A program made the translations under genes and the position numbers. This document shows positions 16,969 through 24,887 of a stretch of 64,000 nucleotides of DNA, piece by piece. Source of the DNA: Comamonas thiooxydans (GTDB lineage: Bacteria; Pseudomonadota; Gammaproteobacteria; Burkholderiales; Burkholderiaceae_C); assembly GCF_000964545.1 (NCBI RefSeq), contig NZ_BBVD01000004.1:372001-436000 (forward strand), written 5' to 3'. The first letter of the stretch is position 1, and the number at the start of each line of letters is the position of its first letter. Below the pieces are notes generated by a model, which was not told where the DNA came from, did not search any database, and was given only the letters and a program-made list of their open reading frames with translations.

Positions 16969-17502
16969 TTACTTCTTCTTGGTCTCTTTGATCACGACCT
17001 TCTCATTCGCATAGCGAATGCCCTTGCCCTTGTAAGGCTCGGGAGGACGAACGGCACGGATCTCAGCAGCCAATTGACCGACCACTTGACGGTCAGCACC
17101 CTTGATCACGATTTCAGTCGGAGTGGGGGTAGCGACAGTGATGCCGGCAGGCATCTCGAAGTTGACGGGGTGCGAGAAGCCCACAGCCAGGTTCAGCTTG
17201 GAACCTTGTGCTGCGGCCTTGTAGCCCACGCCAATCAGCGTCAGCTTCTTCTCGAAGCCTTCAGTCACGCCCTTGACCATGTTGTTGACCAGCTGGCGGA
17301 TGGTACCGGCCAGAGCGTCAGCTTCACGGGAATCGTTGGCGGGAGCAAAGGACAGCTTGCCGTCGTTGTTGCCGATGGTCACCAGGCCGTTCAGAGCCAG
17401 CGACAGATCGCCGCCCTTGCCCTTGACCTTGATGGTTTCAGCGTTGATGGACACATCCACACCTGCGGGGATGGTCACAATAGCTTTTGCTACGCGAGAC
17501 AT
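16969..17502 (-). CDS. rplF: 50S ribosomal protein L6
   Basis: This protein sits near the factor-binding site of the large subunit; it is 177 residues, the usual length, with two duplicated alpha-beta domains. VNNMVKGVTEGFEKKLTLIGVGYKA and the end EPYKGKGIRYANE are diagnostic. It lies between rpsH and rplR with short gaps. Confidence 0.98.
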   Translation of the reverse strand: MSRVAKAIVTIPAGVDVSINAETIKVKGKGGDLSLALNGLVTIGNNDGKLSFAPANDSREADALAGTIRQLVNNMVKGVTEGFEKKLTLIGVGYKAAAQGSKLNLAVGFSHPVNFEMPAGITVATPTPTEIVIKGADRQVVGQLAAEIRAVRPPEPYKGKGIRYANEKVVIKETKKK

Positions 17503-17526
17503 TTCAGTATTTCTCCTTAATGTCCG

Positions 17527-17922
17527 TTAGGCCACATAGCACAGCACTTCACCGCCGATACCGGCAGCACGTGCTTTGCGATCAGTCATCACGCCCTTGG
17601 GAGTAGTGACGATGGCCACACCCAGGCCGTTCTGGACCTGAGGAATTGCGTGACGACCCTTGTACACGCGCAGGCCGGGACGGCTCACACGTTCGATACG
17701 CTCGATCACAGGGCGACCGGCGTAGTACTTCAGGGTAATTTCGAGTTCGGACTTGCCACCTTCGGACTTCACTTCGAAGCCGTCGATATAGCCTTCTTCC
17801 TTCAGCACTTGTGCGATGGCAACCTTCACCTTGGAGGAAGGAGCCGACACAGTGGCCTTGGAGACCAGTTGTGCATTGCGGATGCGGGTCAGCAAGTCAG
17901 CGATGGGATCACTCATGCTCAT
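17527..17922 (-). CDS. rpsH: 30S ribosomal protein S8
   Basis: This protein binds the central domain of 16S rRNA and in enterobacteria is the feedback repressor of the spc operon. It is 131 residues. MSMSDPIADLLTRIRNAQ at the start and the C-terminal motif GVAIVTTPKGVMTDRKARAAG are diagnostic. A second ATG two codons in is possible. I did not identify an S8 operator mimic at rplE in this genome. Confidence 0.98.
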   Translation of the reverse strand: MSMSDPIADLLTRIRNAQLVSKATVSAPSSKVKVAIAQVLKEEGYIDGFEVKSEGGKSELEITLKYYAGRPVIERIERVSRPGLRVYKGRHAIPQVQNGLGVAIVTTPKGVMTDRKARAAGIGGEVLCYVA

Positions 17923-17942
17923 GTTTAATCTCTCCTGCTTGC

Positions 17943-18248
17943 TTACCAGCTGGCCTTGGTGACACCGGGGATGTCGCCAGCAAAGGCCAATTCACGCACC
18001 TTGGCACGACCCAGACCGAATTGGCGGAAGGTACCGCGAGGACGGCCAGTGATCTCGCAACGGTTACGCTGGCGAGTGGGGTTCGAGTTACGGGGCAGCT
18101 TCTGCAGACCCAGGCGAGCGGCATCGCGCTCTTCGTCGGAACGCTTCACGTCGCCGGCGATTGCCTTCAGTTCTGCATACTTGGCAGCATACTTGGCTGC
18201 CAGCTTTTCGCGCTTCAGTTCGCGCTGAATCATTGCTACTTTAGCCAT
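17943..18248 (-). CDS. rpsN: 30S ribosomal protein S14 (zinc-free type)
   Basis: This is a 101-residue protein from MAKVAMIQRELKREKL, the long zinc-independent form. It has a single cysteine (NRCEITGRPRGTFRQFGL) where zinc forms have two CxxC pairs. The frame is open further upstream to 18302, but that would run into rplE. It lies between rplE and rpsH. Confidence 0.97.
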   Translation of the reverse strand: MAKVAMIQRELKREKLAAKYAAKYAELKAIAGDVKRSDEERDAARLGLQKLPRNSNPTRQRNRCEITGRPRGTFRQFGLGRAKVRELAFAGDIPGVTKASW

Positions 18249-18256
18249 GCGCCACC

Positions 18257-18796
18257 TCAGTTCTTGAAGGGGAATTTGAAAGCGGCGAGCAGTGCCTTGC
18301 ACTCTTCGTCGTTCTTCGCTGTTGTCGTGATGCTGATGTTCAGACCACGCAGAGCGTCCACCTTGTCGTACTCGATTTCGGGGAAGATGATTTGTTCTTT
18401 GACGCCAACGTTGTAGTTGCCGCGACCGTCGAACGAACGACCCGAGATACCACGGAAGTCACGCACGCGGGGCAGAGCCACGGTCACGAAACGGTCCAGG
18501 AATTCGTACATCTGAACGCCACGCAGGGTCACCATGCAGCCGATAGCTTGGCCTTCGCGGATCTTGAAACCAGCGATAGCCTTCTTGGCCTTGGTCACCA
18601 CAGGCTTCTGACCAGCAATCTTGGTCAGGTCAGCCACGGCGTTGTCCATCACCTTCTTGTCGGCCACGGCTTCGCTCACACCCATGTTCAGAGTGATCTT
18701 GGTCAGACGGGGCACTTCCATAGCGGAGGTGTAGCCGAACTTTTCCTTCAGTTCAGCCGCGATCTTTTCGCGATAGAGTTTTTGCAGTCGTGCCAT
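18257..18796 (-). CDS. rplE: 50S ribosomal protein L5
   Basis: This is a 5S rRNA-binding protein that contacts the P-site tRNA, 179 residues. Family stretches PRLTKITLNMGV, GCMVTLRGVQMYEFLDR and LPRVRDFRGI are present. It lies ten bases behind rplX. Confidence 0.98.
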   Translation of the reverse strand: MARLQKLYREKIAAELKEKFGYTSAMEVPRLTKITLNMGVSEAVADKKVMDNAVADLTKIAGQKPVVTKAKKAIAGFKIREGQAIGCMVTLRGVQMYEFLDRFVTVALPRVRDFRGISGRSFDGRGNYNVGVKEQIIFPEIEYDKVDALRGLNISITTTAKNDEECKALLAAFKFPFKN

Positions 18797-18806
18797 GTGT
18801 TACTCC

Positions 18807-19124
18807 TTAGGCGGCGATTTCAGCGCCATTGGACTTGAACACGCGAACACGTGTGCCGTCGGCGTTCACCTTGATGCCCACGCGATCGGCCTTGCCGGTC
18901 GCTGCATTGAAGATAGCCACGTTGGATTGGTGGATAGGCATGGCCTTTTCCACGATACCGCCGGTGGTGCCCTTCATGGGGTTAGGCTTGGTGTGCTTCT
19001 TGACCAGGTTGACACCGTCCACGATCACGTGGGAGTCATCCTTGCGCAGAGAAACCACGCCACGCTTGCCCTTGTCACGGCCGGTCAGCACGATAACTTC
19101 GTCGCCCTTGCGAATCTTGTTCAT
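18807..19124 (-). CDS. rplX: 50S ribosomal protein L24
   Basis: This is an assembly initiator protein, 105 residues. The N-terminal KOW motif reads IRKGDEVIVLTGRDKGKRG, and VDGVNLVKKHTKPNP follows. It lies between rplN and rplE. Confidence 0.98.
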   Translation of the reverse strand: MNKIRKGDEVIVLTGRDKGKRGVVSLRKDDSHVIVDGVNLVKKHTKPNPMKGTTGGIVEKAMPIHQSNVAIFNAATGKADRVGIKVNADGTRVRVFKSNGAEIAA

Positions 19125-19136
19125 GGTGCTATTCCT

Positions 19137-19505
19137 TTAGAGAACTTCAGGGGCCAGCGACACGATCTTCATGAACTTTTCGGTACGCAGTTCACGAGTC
19201 ACGGGGCCAAAGATGCGGGTGCCGATAGGCTCCAGCTTGGCGTTCAGCAGCACGGCGGCATTGCCGTCGAACTTCACGAGCGAACCGTCTGCACGACGGA
19301 TGCCCTTGGCGGTGCGCACCACCACAGCACTGTAGATCTCGCCTTTTTTGACGCGACCACGAGGAGCTGCTTCCTTGACGCTCACCTTGATGATGTCGCC
19401 AACACTTGCGTAGCGACGATGAGAACCGCCCAGCACCTTAATGCACTGAACAGACTTCGCGCCGGTGTTGTCGGCAACCTCTAACCGAGATTCTGTTTGG
19501 ATCAT
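19137..19505 (-). CDS. rplN: 50S ribosomal protein L14
   Basis: This is a protein at the subunit interface, 122 residues from MIQTESRLEVADNTGAKS. VLGGSHRRYASVGDIIKVSVKE and the end EKFMKIVSLAPEVL are diagnostic. The frame is open upstream to 19613, but the canonical N-terminus fixes the start at 19505. It is the first gene of the cluster here: rpsQ, rpmC and the S10 genes are not upstream. A promoter lies about 165 bases before it. Confidence 0.98.
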   Translation of the reverse strand: MIQTESRLEVADNTGAKSVQCIKVLGGSHRRYASVGDIIKVSVKEAAPRGRVKKGEIYSAVVVRTAKGIRRADGSLVKFDGNAAVLLNAKLEPIGTRIFGPVTRELRTEKFMKIVSLAPEVL

Positions 19506-19926
19506 TTCAATATTCCCAACTTGCTCCAGCAACGCTCGACAGCCCCAGAGTCTTCTCAAGGGCTGATCAAGCAGCCGGTCAGTCTTGGGCCCGTCGTCCA
19601 CCTTCCGGACCATTCCGGAGGGCTTCCCGCTGGGCAGAAAGTTCCACGCTTTTAAACGTGAAGCAGGAGATTGTCGCAGGAAATCCTTTGTGCGTCAAGC
19701 GTTTAGCCTGCAATACCCGCACTGATTTCACTGGCGCAAAGCCCGGCAGACAGGCCTTTCGCACTTGCAACTAAAACAATAGCATGCCGCGCCACTAGCT
19801 CATTGATTTCAAACAATAAATTAGCCGAAATCAACAGCCATCAAGCGCTGAAAGCTCACATTTTCACGAGGCCTGCGGATCGCAGCCTGTTGCCCGCACG
19901 CCACGCCCGCAGGGCGACCGCACAGA
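19506..19926. other. 421-base region between glpD and rplN
   Basis: There is no gene here. It holds the rplN promoter (19670-19698) and a leader of roughly 158 bases that can fold: a bulged CCTCCGGA/TCCGGAAGG hairpin lies near 19600-19622 on the minus strand. The part next to glpD (19868-19888) has an imperfect AGGCCTGCG/CGCAGCCT repeat without a T tract. It could be a weak glpD terminator. Confidence 0.6.
19670..19698 (-). promoter_or_regulatory. Sigma-70 promoter of the rplN-rplQ ribosomal cluster
   Basis: Read on the minus strand there is a -35 TTGACG (19698-19693), a 17-base spacer and a -10 GACAAT (19675-19670). This is close to the sigma-70 consensus with ideal spacing, inside the only long gap upstream of the cluster. 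Transcription would start near 19663, leaving a leader of about 158 bases before rplN. Confidence 0.75.
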
Positions 19927-21522
19927 TCAGCCTTGGGCGGGTAGATATTGACGGGTCAGGGCCAGGAAGTCGTTGAGCTGCACATCCTGGGCCAGCTCCT
20001 CGGTCAGGATGGCCGCCACACGGGGCGCGATCTCGGCCGCCTTGCGGGCATCGAGAAAAAGCAGGCGGCTGCGGCGCGCCAGCATGTCCTCGACGGTGCG
20101 CGCGTACTCGAAGCGGGCGGCAAAGCGCACCATGGCCTCGGAAAGACCGTCCATCAGCCAGTTCTGCGCACCAGGCAGCGCCGCCACGGCGGCAGCATCC
20201 GTGCCGTAGGAGTGCAGGCCCTGGCTCTGGTTCATGCTGTGCGTGACTGCGGCCTCCGCCGGCGCACCAACCAGGGGCAGGTTCACGGTCACCCCGGCAG
20301 GGCGACTGGGCAGACGACCGATCTGGAAGCATTCGGCCAGCACATCCTCGGACATGGCCCGGTAAGTCGTCCATTTGCCGCCGGTGACGGTCACCAGGCC
20401 GGTCTTGCTGGCCATCACCGTGTGCTCGCGGCTGATTTTCTTGGTGTTCTCGCCATCATCGTCCTGCGGCTTGACCAGGGGGCGCAGGCCCACCCACATG
20501 CTGCGCACATCGGCCAGCGTGGGCCGACGATTCAGATACTTGCCGGCCTCGCCGAGAATGAAATCCAGCTCTTCGGGGAAGGGCAGGGGTTCGCGCGCCA
20601 GATCGTGACGCGGCGTGTCGGTGGTTCCCAGAATCACCTTGCCCAGCCATGGCACGGCAAACAGCACGCGGCCATCGGCCGTCTTGGGGATCAGCAGCGC
20701 ATGATCCGTGGGCAGGAACTCGCGATCCACCACCACGTGCACGCCCTGGCTGGGCGCCACCATGGGCTTGACGGGCTTGCCCTGGGCCTCGGCATCCTGC
20801 TGGCGGAACAGATCCACCCAGGGCCCCGTGGCATTGACCACGCACTTGGCGCGCACGGTGAAGTTGCGGCCCGATTCCGCATCGCGGCAGATCAGGCCGG
20901 CAATCTGCTGCCCCTCGTAGATCAGCTTTTCCGCCGGGCAGTAATTGATCAGCAAAGCGCCCTTGGCCGCTGCGGTACGCGCCAGCGCCAGCGCCAGTCG
21001 CGCATCGTCAAACTGGCCATCCCAGTACTTGACCCCGCCCTTGAGACCTTTTTGCTGCACGGTCGGCAGGTATTTCACGGTCTTGGCGCTGGAGAGGAAT
21101 TCGGTAGCCCCCAGGCCGGCCTTGCCGGCCAGCGCGTCGTACATCTTGAGGCCGATGCCGTAGAACGGCGTATCCAGCAGCTTGTACGAGGGCATCACAA
21201 AGGCCAGAGGCTGGGCCAGATGCGGTGCGTTGTGCAGCAGGGTCGTGCGCTCATGCAGTGCTTCGCGCACCAGGGAGATATTGCCCTGCGCCAGATAGCG
21301 CACGCCGCCATGCACCAGCTTGGTGGCACGCGAGGAAGTGCCCTTGGCGAAGTCCAGCGACTCCAGCAGCACGACCTTGAAGCCGCGCGCCGCCGCATCC
21401 ACCGCCACACCCAGCCCCGTGGCACCGCCGCCCACGATGGCCAGATCGAAGCTTTCGGTCTGCGCCAGGCGCTCCAGCAGTTGAGCACGCGTTGTAGCCA
21501 AGGGTTGAGTGGACTGGTTCAT
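19927..21522 (-). CDS. glpD: Glycerol-3-phosphate dehydrogenase (aerobic, FAD-dependent)
   Basis: This membrane-associated flavoenzyme oxidises sn-glycerol 3-phosphate to dihydroxyacetone phosphate and passes electrons to quinone. It is 531 residues. The FAD-binding motif VGGGATGLGVA lies at 30-40, followed by SRATKLVHGGVRYL; GTTDTPRHD and VTGGKWTTYR are further family motifs. It is divergent from glpR across a 500-base control region, and works downstream of glpK. Confidence 0.95.
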   Translation of the reverse strand: MNQSTQPLATTRAQLLERLAQTESFDLAIVGGGATGLGVAVDAAARGFKVVLLESLDFAKGTSSRATKLVHGGVRYLAQGNISLVREALHERTTLLHNAPHLAQPLAFVMPSYKLLDTPFYGIGLKMYDALAGKAGLGATEFLSSAKTVKYLPTVQQKGLKGGVKYWDGQFDDARLALALARTAAAKGALLINYCPAEKLIYEGQQIAGLICRDAESGRNFTVRAKCVVNATGPWVDLFRQQDAEAQGKPVKPMVAPSQGVHVVVDREFLPTDHALLIPKTADGRVLFAVPWLGKVILGTTDTPRHDLAREPLPFPEELDFILGEAGKYLNRRPTLADVRSMWVGLRPLVKPQDDDGENTKKISREHTVMASKTGLVTVTGGKWTTYRAMSEDVLAECFQIGRLPSRPAGVTVNLPLVGAPAEAAVTHSMNQSQGLHSYGTDAAAVAALPGAQNWLMDGLSEAMVRFAARFEYARTVEDMLARRSRLLFLDARKAAEIAPRVAAILTEELAQDVQLNDFLALTRQYLPAQG

Positions 21523-21604
21523 GGAACGACTTCTGCGGTGGTCGCCGCGCCGCCATCATCCAGCGATGAGACGCGCACAGCAAAGAACAAATTTCAGATC
21601 GAAT

Positions 21605-21627
21605 ATTTTCGCTCTTTTTCGCTTTTA
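21605..21627. promoter_or_regulatory. Candidate GlpR operator near glpD
   Basis: TTTTCGCT occurs at 21606-21613 and again at 21616-21623, a period of ten bases, one helical turn. DeoR-family regulators often bind T-rich direct repeats with TTCG cores. It lies about 90 bases upstream of the glpD start. Confidence 0.45.
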
Positions 21628-21902
21628 GTGCATTGCAAATCCCAAATATCGATTCGTTTTAGCGCGATTCGAGCCCAAACCGCTGGCCCGGCGCCACCCC
21701 GGCCAGGCCGCAACATCGGCAATCGGCGCGCTTGCACACTCTCAATGCATGAACTGCATTCTTCTTGCAGCGCCAATTGTTACTGCTGCAACAACTCGCC
21801 ACGATGACATATAACCGCAGCTTGCTGTCAGACTTCAGACTCGGCGTGGATTCATTTTTGTTTTTTACCGGGCAATTCCATAGAAAATCACCCTATTAGA
21901 GG

Positions 21903-21919
21903 TTCGTTTGGATTCGCTC
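21903..21919. promoter_or_regulatory. Candidate GlpR operator near glpR
   Basis: TTCGTTT at 21903-21909 and TTCGCTC at 21913-21919 repeat the TTCGYT core with the same ten-base period seen near glpD. The position, about 105 bases before glpR, suits autoregulation. Confidence 0.4.
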
Positions 21920-22022
21920 ACAATCCCTGCACTGCCCGCTGCGGCTGGCGCTCTCCCCTATAGAGCTCTTCACCTGCAGCCCGTCCATGCGCCAATAGCA
22001 CCTATATAACCAGTCACCAGTC

Positions 22023-22787
22023 ATGAACAGCAATCCCCGCCAGTTGCAGCTTGTCGAAGAAGTCCGCGCCCGCCAGTCCACCTCGGTGGAGCAACTGGCA
22101 GAAATCCTCGGGGTCACGCTGCAGACCGTGCGCCGAGATATACAGAAGCTGGCCGATGCCGGCTTGCTGGTGCGCTTTCATGGCGGCGTGCGCGTGCCCA
22201 GCGCCACCGTGGAGAACCTGGCCCATACCCAGCGCCAGGTGCTGCACGCCGAAGGCAAGATGCGCATCGCACGCGCCATTGCCGAAGCCATTCCCAACGG
22301 CTGCTCGCTGATTCTCAACATCGGCACCACCACCGAAGCGGTGGCCCAGGCCCTGCTGCAGCACAAAGGTCTGCGCGTCATCACCAACAACCTCAATGTT
22401 GCAGCCATCCTCAGCAGCAACGCCGATTGCGAGGTCATCGTCGCCGGCGGCGTGGTGCGCACACGCGACCGCGGCATTGTCGGTGAGGCGGCCGTGGACT
22501 TCATGCGGCAGTTCAAGGTGGACATTGCCGTGATCGGCATCTCGGCCATCGAGTCGGACGGCAGCCTGCGCGACTTCGACCTGCGCGAGGTCAAGGTGGC
22601 CCAGACCATCATCGGCCAGTCGCGCGAAGTCTGGCTGGCAGCCGACCACAGCAAGTTCAGCCGCCAGGCCATGGTGGAGCTGGCCCGACTGAATCAGATC
22701 GACCGCCTGTTCACCGACGTTGCGCCCTCCGCGCCATTCGATGCCCTGTTGCGCGATGCCGAGGTGCAATGCACCATCGCCCAATGA
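22023..22787 (+). CDS. glpR: DeoR-family repressor of glycerol metabolism
   Basis: This is a 254-residue regulator. The N-terminal winged helix (QLAEILGVTLQTVRRDIQKLADAGLLVRFHGG) is followed by the sugar-phosphate-sensing domain with NIGTTTEAVAQAL and TNNLNVAAIL. Regulators of this type next to glp genes release DNA when glycerol 3-phosphate binds. It is divergent from glpD and forms a run with the GNAT gene (ATGA overlap) and glpK. The name rests on family plus location. Confidence 0.88.
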   Translation: MNSNPRQLQLVEEVRARQSTSVEQLAEILGVTLQTVRRDIQKLADAGLLVRFHGGVRVPSATVENLAHTQRQVLHAEGKMRIARAIAEAIPNGCSLILNIGTTTEAVAQALLQHKGLRVITNNLNVAAILSSNADCEVIVAGGVVRTRDRGIVGEAAVDFMRQFKVDIAVIGISAIESDGSLRDFDLREVKVAQTIIGQSREVWLAADHSKFSRQAMVELARLNQIDRLFTDVAPSAPFDALLRDAEVQCTIAQ

Positions 22788-23266
22788 ATGCTGCCCCCCC
22801 TTATCTGATTCGCCCTGCGCTGCCCGAAGATGCCGCAGGCATTGCCGGGCTGCTGCATGACATCGGCTGGTTCAAGGCCTACGAAAGTCACTCCACATCC
22901 CAGAACACCGAGGCCGTGAAGGCGCTGCTGGACGAGCTGCAGGCCGGGCCAGAGCGCTCTCTGATGCTGGTGGCGCAAGATGCTCAGCAGCATATTCACG
23001 GCTACTGCGCCGTGCACTGGCTGCCGGTCGCCGTGCTGCAAGGCTGGGAGGCTTATGTAAGCGAGCTGTTTGTCGCCGAGGCAGCGCGCGGTGCAGGCCT
23101 GGGCCAGCAATTGCTGGACGCAGCCACCCAGGCTGCGCGCGAGCGCCATTGCATACGCATCTGGCTGGTCAACAACCGCGAACGTCCTTCCTATGTGCGC
23201 GGCTTTTATTCCCGGCAGGGCTGGAGCGAGCAGACCGAAATGGCGCGCTTTGTGCTCCCCCTCTGA
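22784..23266 (+). CDS. GNAT-family N-acetyltransferase
   Basis: This is a 160-residue acetyl-CoA-dependent acetyltransferase. The acetyl-CoA-binding loop is ARGAGLGQQLLDAA, preceded by VSELFVAEAA; the C-terminus has NNRERPSYVRGFYSRQGW, usual for GNAT strands 5-6. It starts inside the glpR stop (ATGA) and ends 14 bases before glpK, so it is most likely cotranscribed with both. The acceptor is unknown; the location alone does not show that it modifies GlpK. Confidence 0.8.
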   Translation: MNAAPPYLIRPALPEDAAGIAGLLHDIGWFKAYESHSTSQNTEAVKALLDELQAGPERSLMLVAQDAQQHIHGYCAVHWLPVAVLQGWEAYVSELFVAEAARGAGLGQQLLDAATQAARERHCIRIWLVNNRERPSYVRGFYSRQGWSEQTEMARFVLPL

Positions 23267-23280
23267 ATCACGGACAACCC

Positions 23281-24777
23281 ATGACAACCTATCTGCTCGC
23301 CCTGGACCAGGGCACCTCCAGCTCCCGCTCCATCGTCTTCGACAAGCAAGGCCGCATTGTGGCGTCGGCCCAGCTGGAGCTGCCGCAGATCTACCCACAG
23401 CCGGGCTGGGTGGAGCATGACCCGCGCGAGATCTGGCGCACCCAGCTGAGCACCGCCAAGGAGGCGCTGGCCAAGGCGGGCCTCAAGGCGGGCGATATCC
23501 GCTCGGTGGGCATTACCAATCAGCGCGAGACCACCATCGTCTGGAACCGCAAGACCGGCGCGCCCATCCACCACGGCATCGTCTGGCAGGACCGCCGCGC
23601 CGAACCCACCTGCGTGCAGCTGCGCGAAGCCGGCCACAGCGACACCATTCTGCGCAAGACCGGCTTGCGCATCGATGCCTATTTTTCAGGTACCAAGCTC
23701 AAGTGGCTGCTGGACAACGTGCCCGGCGCACGCGCCGCAGCGCAGGCCGGCGAGCTGGCCTTCGGCACAGTGGATTGCTGGCTGATCTGGCAGCTGACGG
23801 GCGGCAAGCGCCATGTCACCGATGTGAGCAATGCCAGCCGCACCATGCTCTTCAATGTGCACAGCAACCAGTGGGACGCCGATCTTCTGGCCCTGCTCGA
23901 CATCCCTGCGAGCCTGATGCCCGAAGTCCTGCCCTCGGCCGCCGATTTCGGCCAGACAGCCGACGAGGTGCTGGGCGGCTCCATCAAGATCGGCGGCGTG
24001 GCCGGCGACCAGCAAAGTGCGCTGTTCGGCCAGGCCTGCTTCGACGCCGGCATGGCCAAGAACACCTATGGCACGGGCTGCTTCATGCTCATGCATACGG
24101 GTAGCAGCTTCCAGACCTCGAGCAACGGCCTGCTGACCACATCGGCCGCCCAGGCGGGCAGCCAGCCCCAGTTTGCGCTGGAAGGCAGCGTCTTCGTAGG
24201 CGGTGCCGTGGTGCAGTGGCTGCGCGACGGCCTGCAGGCCATCGAGCACAGCGGCCAGGTCCAGCAACTGGCCGAAAGCGTGCCCGACAGCGGCGGCGTG
24301 ATGCTGGTGCCCGCTTTTACCGGCCTGGGCGCCCCCTACTGGAAGCCCGATGCGCGCGGCACCATCACCGGACTGACGCGCGGCACGACGATGGCCCATA
24401 TCGCTCGCGCGGCCCTGGAATCCATTGCCTACCAGAGTGCTGCCCTGCTCGGCGCCATGAGCCGCGACGCCGTGGCCACGGGCGGTACGCCGGTCAGCGA
24501 GCTGCGCGTGGACGGCGGCGCCTGCGTGAACAATCTGCTGATGCAGTTCCAGGCCGATCTGCTGGGCATTCCCGTGGTGCGCCCGGCCTGCGTGGAAACC
24601 ACGGCCCTGGGTGCAGCCTATCTGGCCGGCCTGTCCAGCGGCGTCTATCAGAGCACCGAGGAGCTGTCGGCATTGTGGAAGGCCGAGCGCCGCTTCCTGC
24701 CCACGCTGGGCAAGGACCGCGCCGACGAGCTGATGCAGCGCTGGGAACAGGCCGTGCGCCAGACCACGGCGCAGTAA
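23281..24777 (+). CDS. glpK: Glycerol kinase
   Basis: This enzyme phosphorylates glycerol to sn-glycerol 3-phosphate, trapping it in the cell. It is 498 residues against about 500 for the family. LALDQGTSSSR at 6-16 is the ATPase-fold phosphate loop; SVGITNQRETTIVWNR, NTYGTGCFML and RVDGGACVNNLLMQFQ are FGGY-kinase signatures. The start is ATG at 23281, just after the GNAT gene. A terminator follows at 24833. Confidence 0.97.
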   Translation: MTTYLLALDQGTSSSRSIVFDKQGRIVASAQLELPQIYPQPGWVEHDPREIWRTQLSTAKEALAKAGLKAGDIRSVGITNQRETTIVWNRKTGAPIHHGIVWQDRRAEPTCVQLREAGHSDTILRKTGLRIDAYFSGTKLKWLLDNVPGARAAAQAGELAFGTVDCWLIWQLTGGKRHVTDVSNASRTMLFNVHSNQWDADLLALLDIPASLMPEVLPSAADFGQTADEVLGGSIKIGGVAGDQQSALFGQACFDAGMAKNTYGTGCFMLMHTGSSFQTSSNGLLTTSAAQAGSQPQFALEGSVFVGGAVVQWLRDGLQAIEHSGQVQQLAESVPDSGGVMLVPAFTGLGAPYWKPDARGTITGLTRGTTMAHIARAALESIAYQSAALLGAMSRDAVATGGTPVSELRVDGGACVNNLLMQFQADLLGIPVVRPACVETTALGAAYLAGLSSGVYQSTEELSALWKAERRFLPTLGKDRADELMQRWEQAVRQTTAQ

Positions 24778-24832
24778 AGCCGCTGCACTGGGCGCTGGCC
24801 AGGCAAGCGCTCAAGCCCTCAGAAAAGCCATC

Positions 24833-24861
24833 AAAAAAGGGATGCCAAGGCATCCCTTTTT
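24833..24861. terminator. Bidirectional terminator between glpK and the aquaporin gene
   Basis: GGGATGCC (24839-24846) and GGCATCCC (24849-24856) form a stem flanked by six A residues and five T residues. It can end glpK on the plus strand and the convergent aquaporin gene on the minus strand. Confidence 0.85.
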
Positions 24862-24887
24862 GCTTGGACAGCGGCCGCGTTGAACGC

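Larger units (their letters stand above)
21523..22022. promoter_or_regulatory. 500-base divergent control region between glpD and glpR
   Basis: There is no gene here. The region is AT-rich next to both starts. It holds two places where a TTCGYT motif is repeated exactly ten bases apart (21605-21627 near glpD, 21903-21919 near glpR), which I propose as GlpR operators, and a further TTCGTTT at 21653-21659. I could not assign -35/-10 pairs with confidence. Confidence 0.5.

Noticed and set aside
19830..19860. Further copy of the interspersed repeat near AGCCATCAAGCGCTGAAAGCTCA
   Set aside because: Similarity to the core is too weak to separate from chance.
19948..21807. A 619-codon plus-strand frame opposite glpD
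   Set aside because: Glycerol-3-phosphate dehydrogenase on the other strand is certain; the shadow has low-complexity composition.
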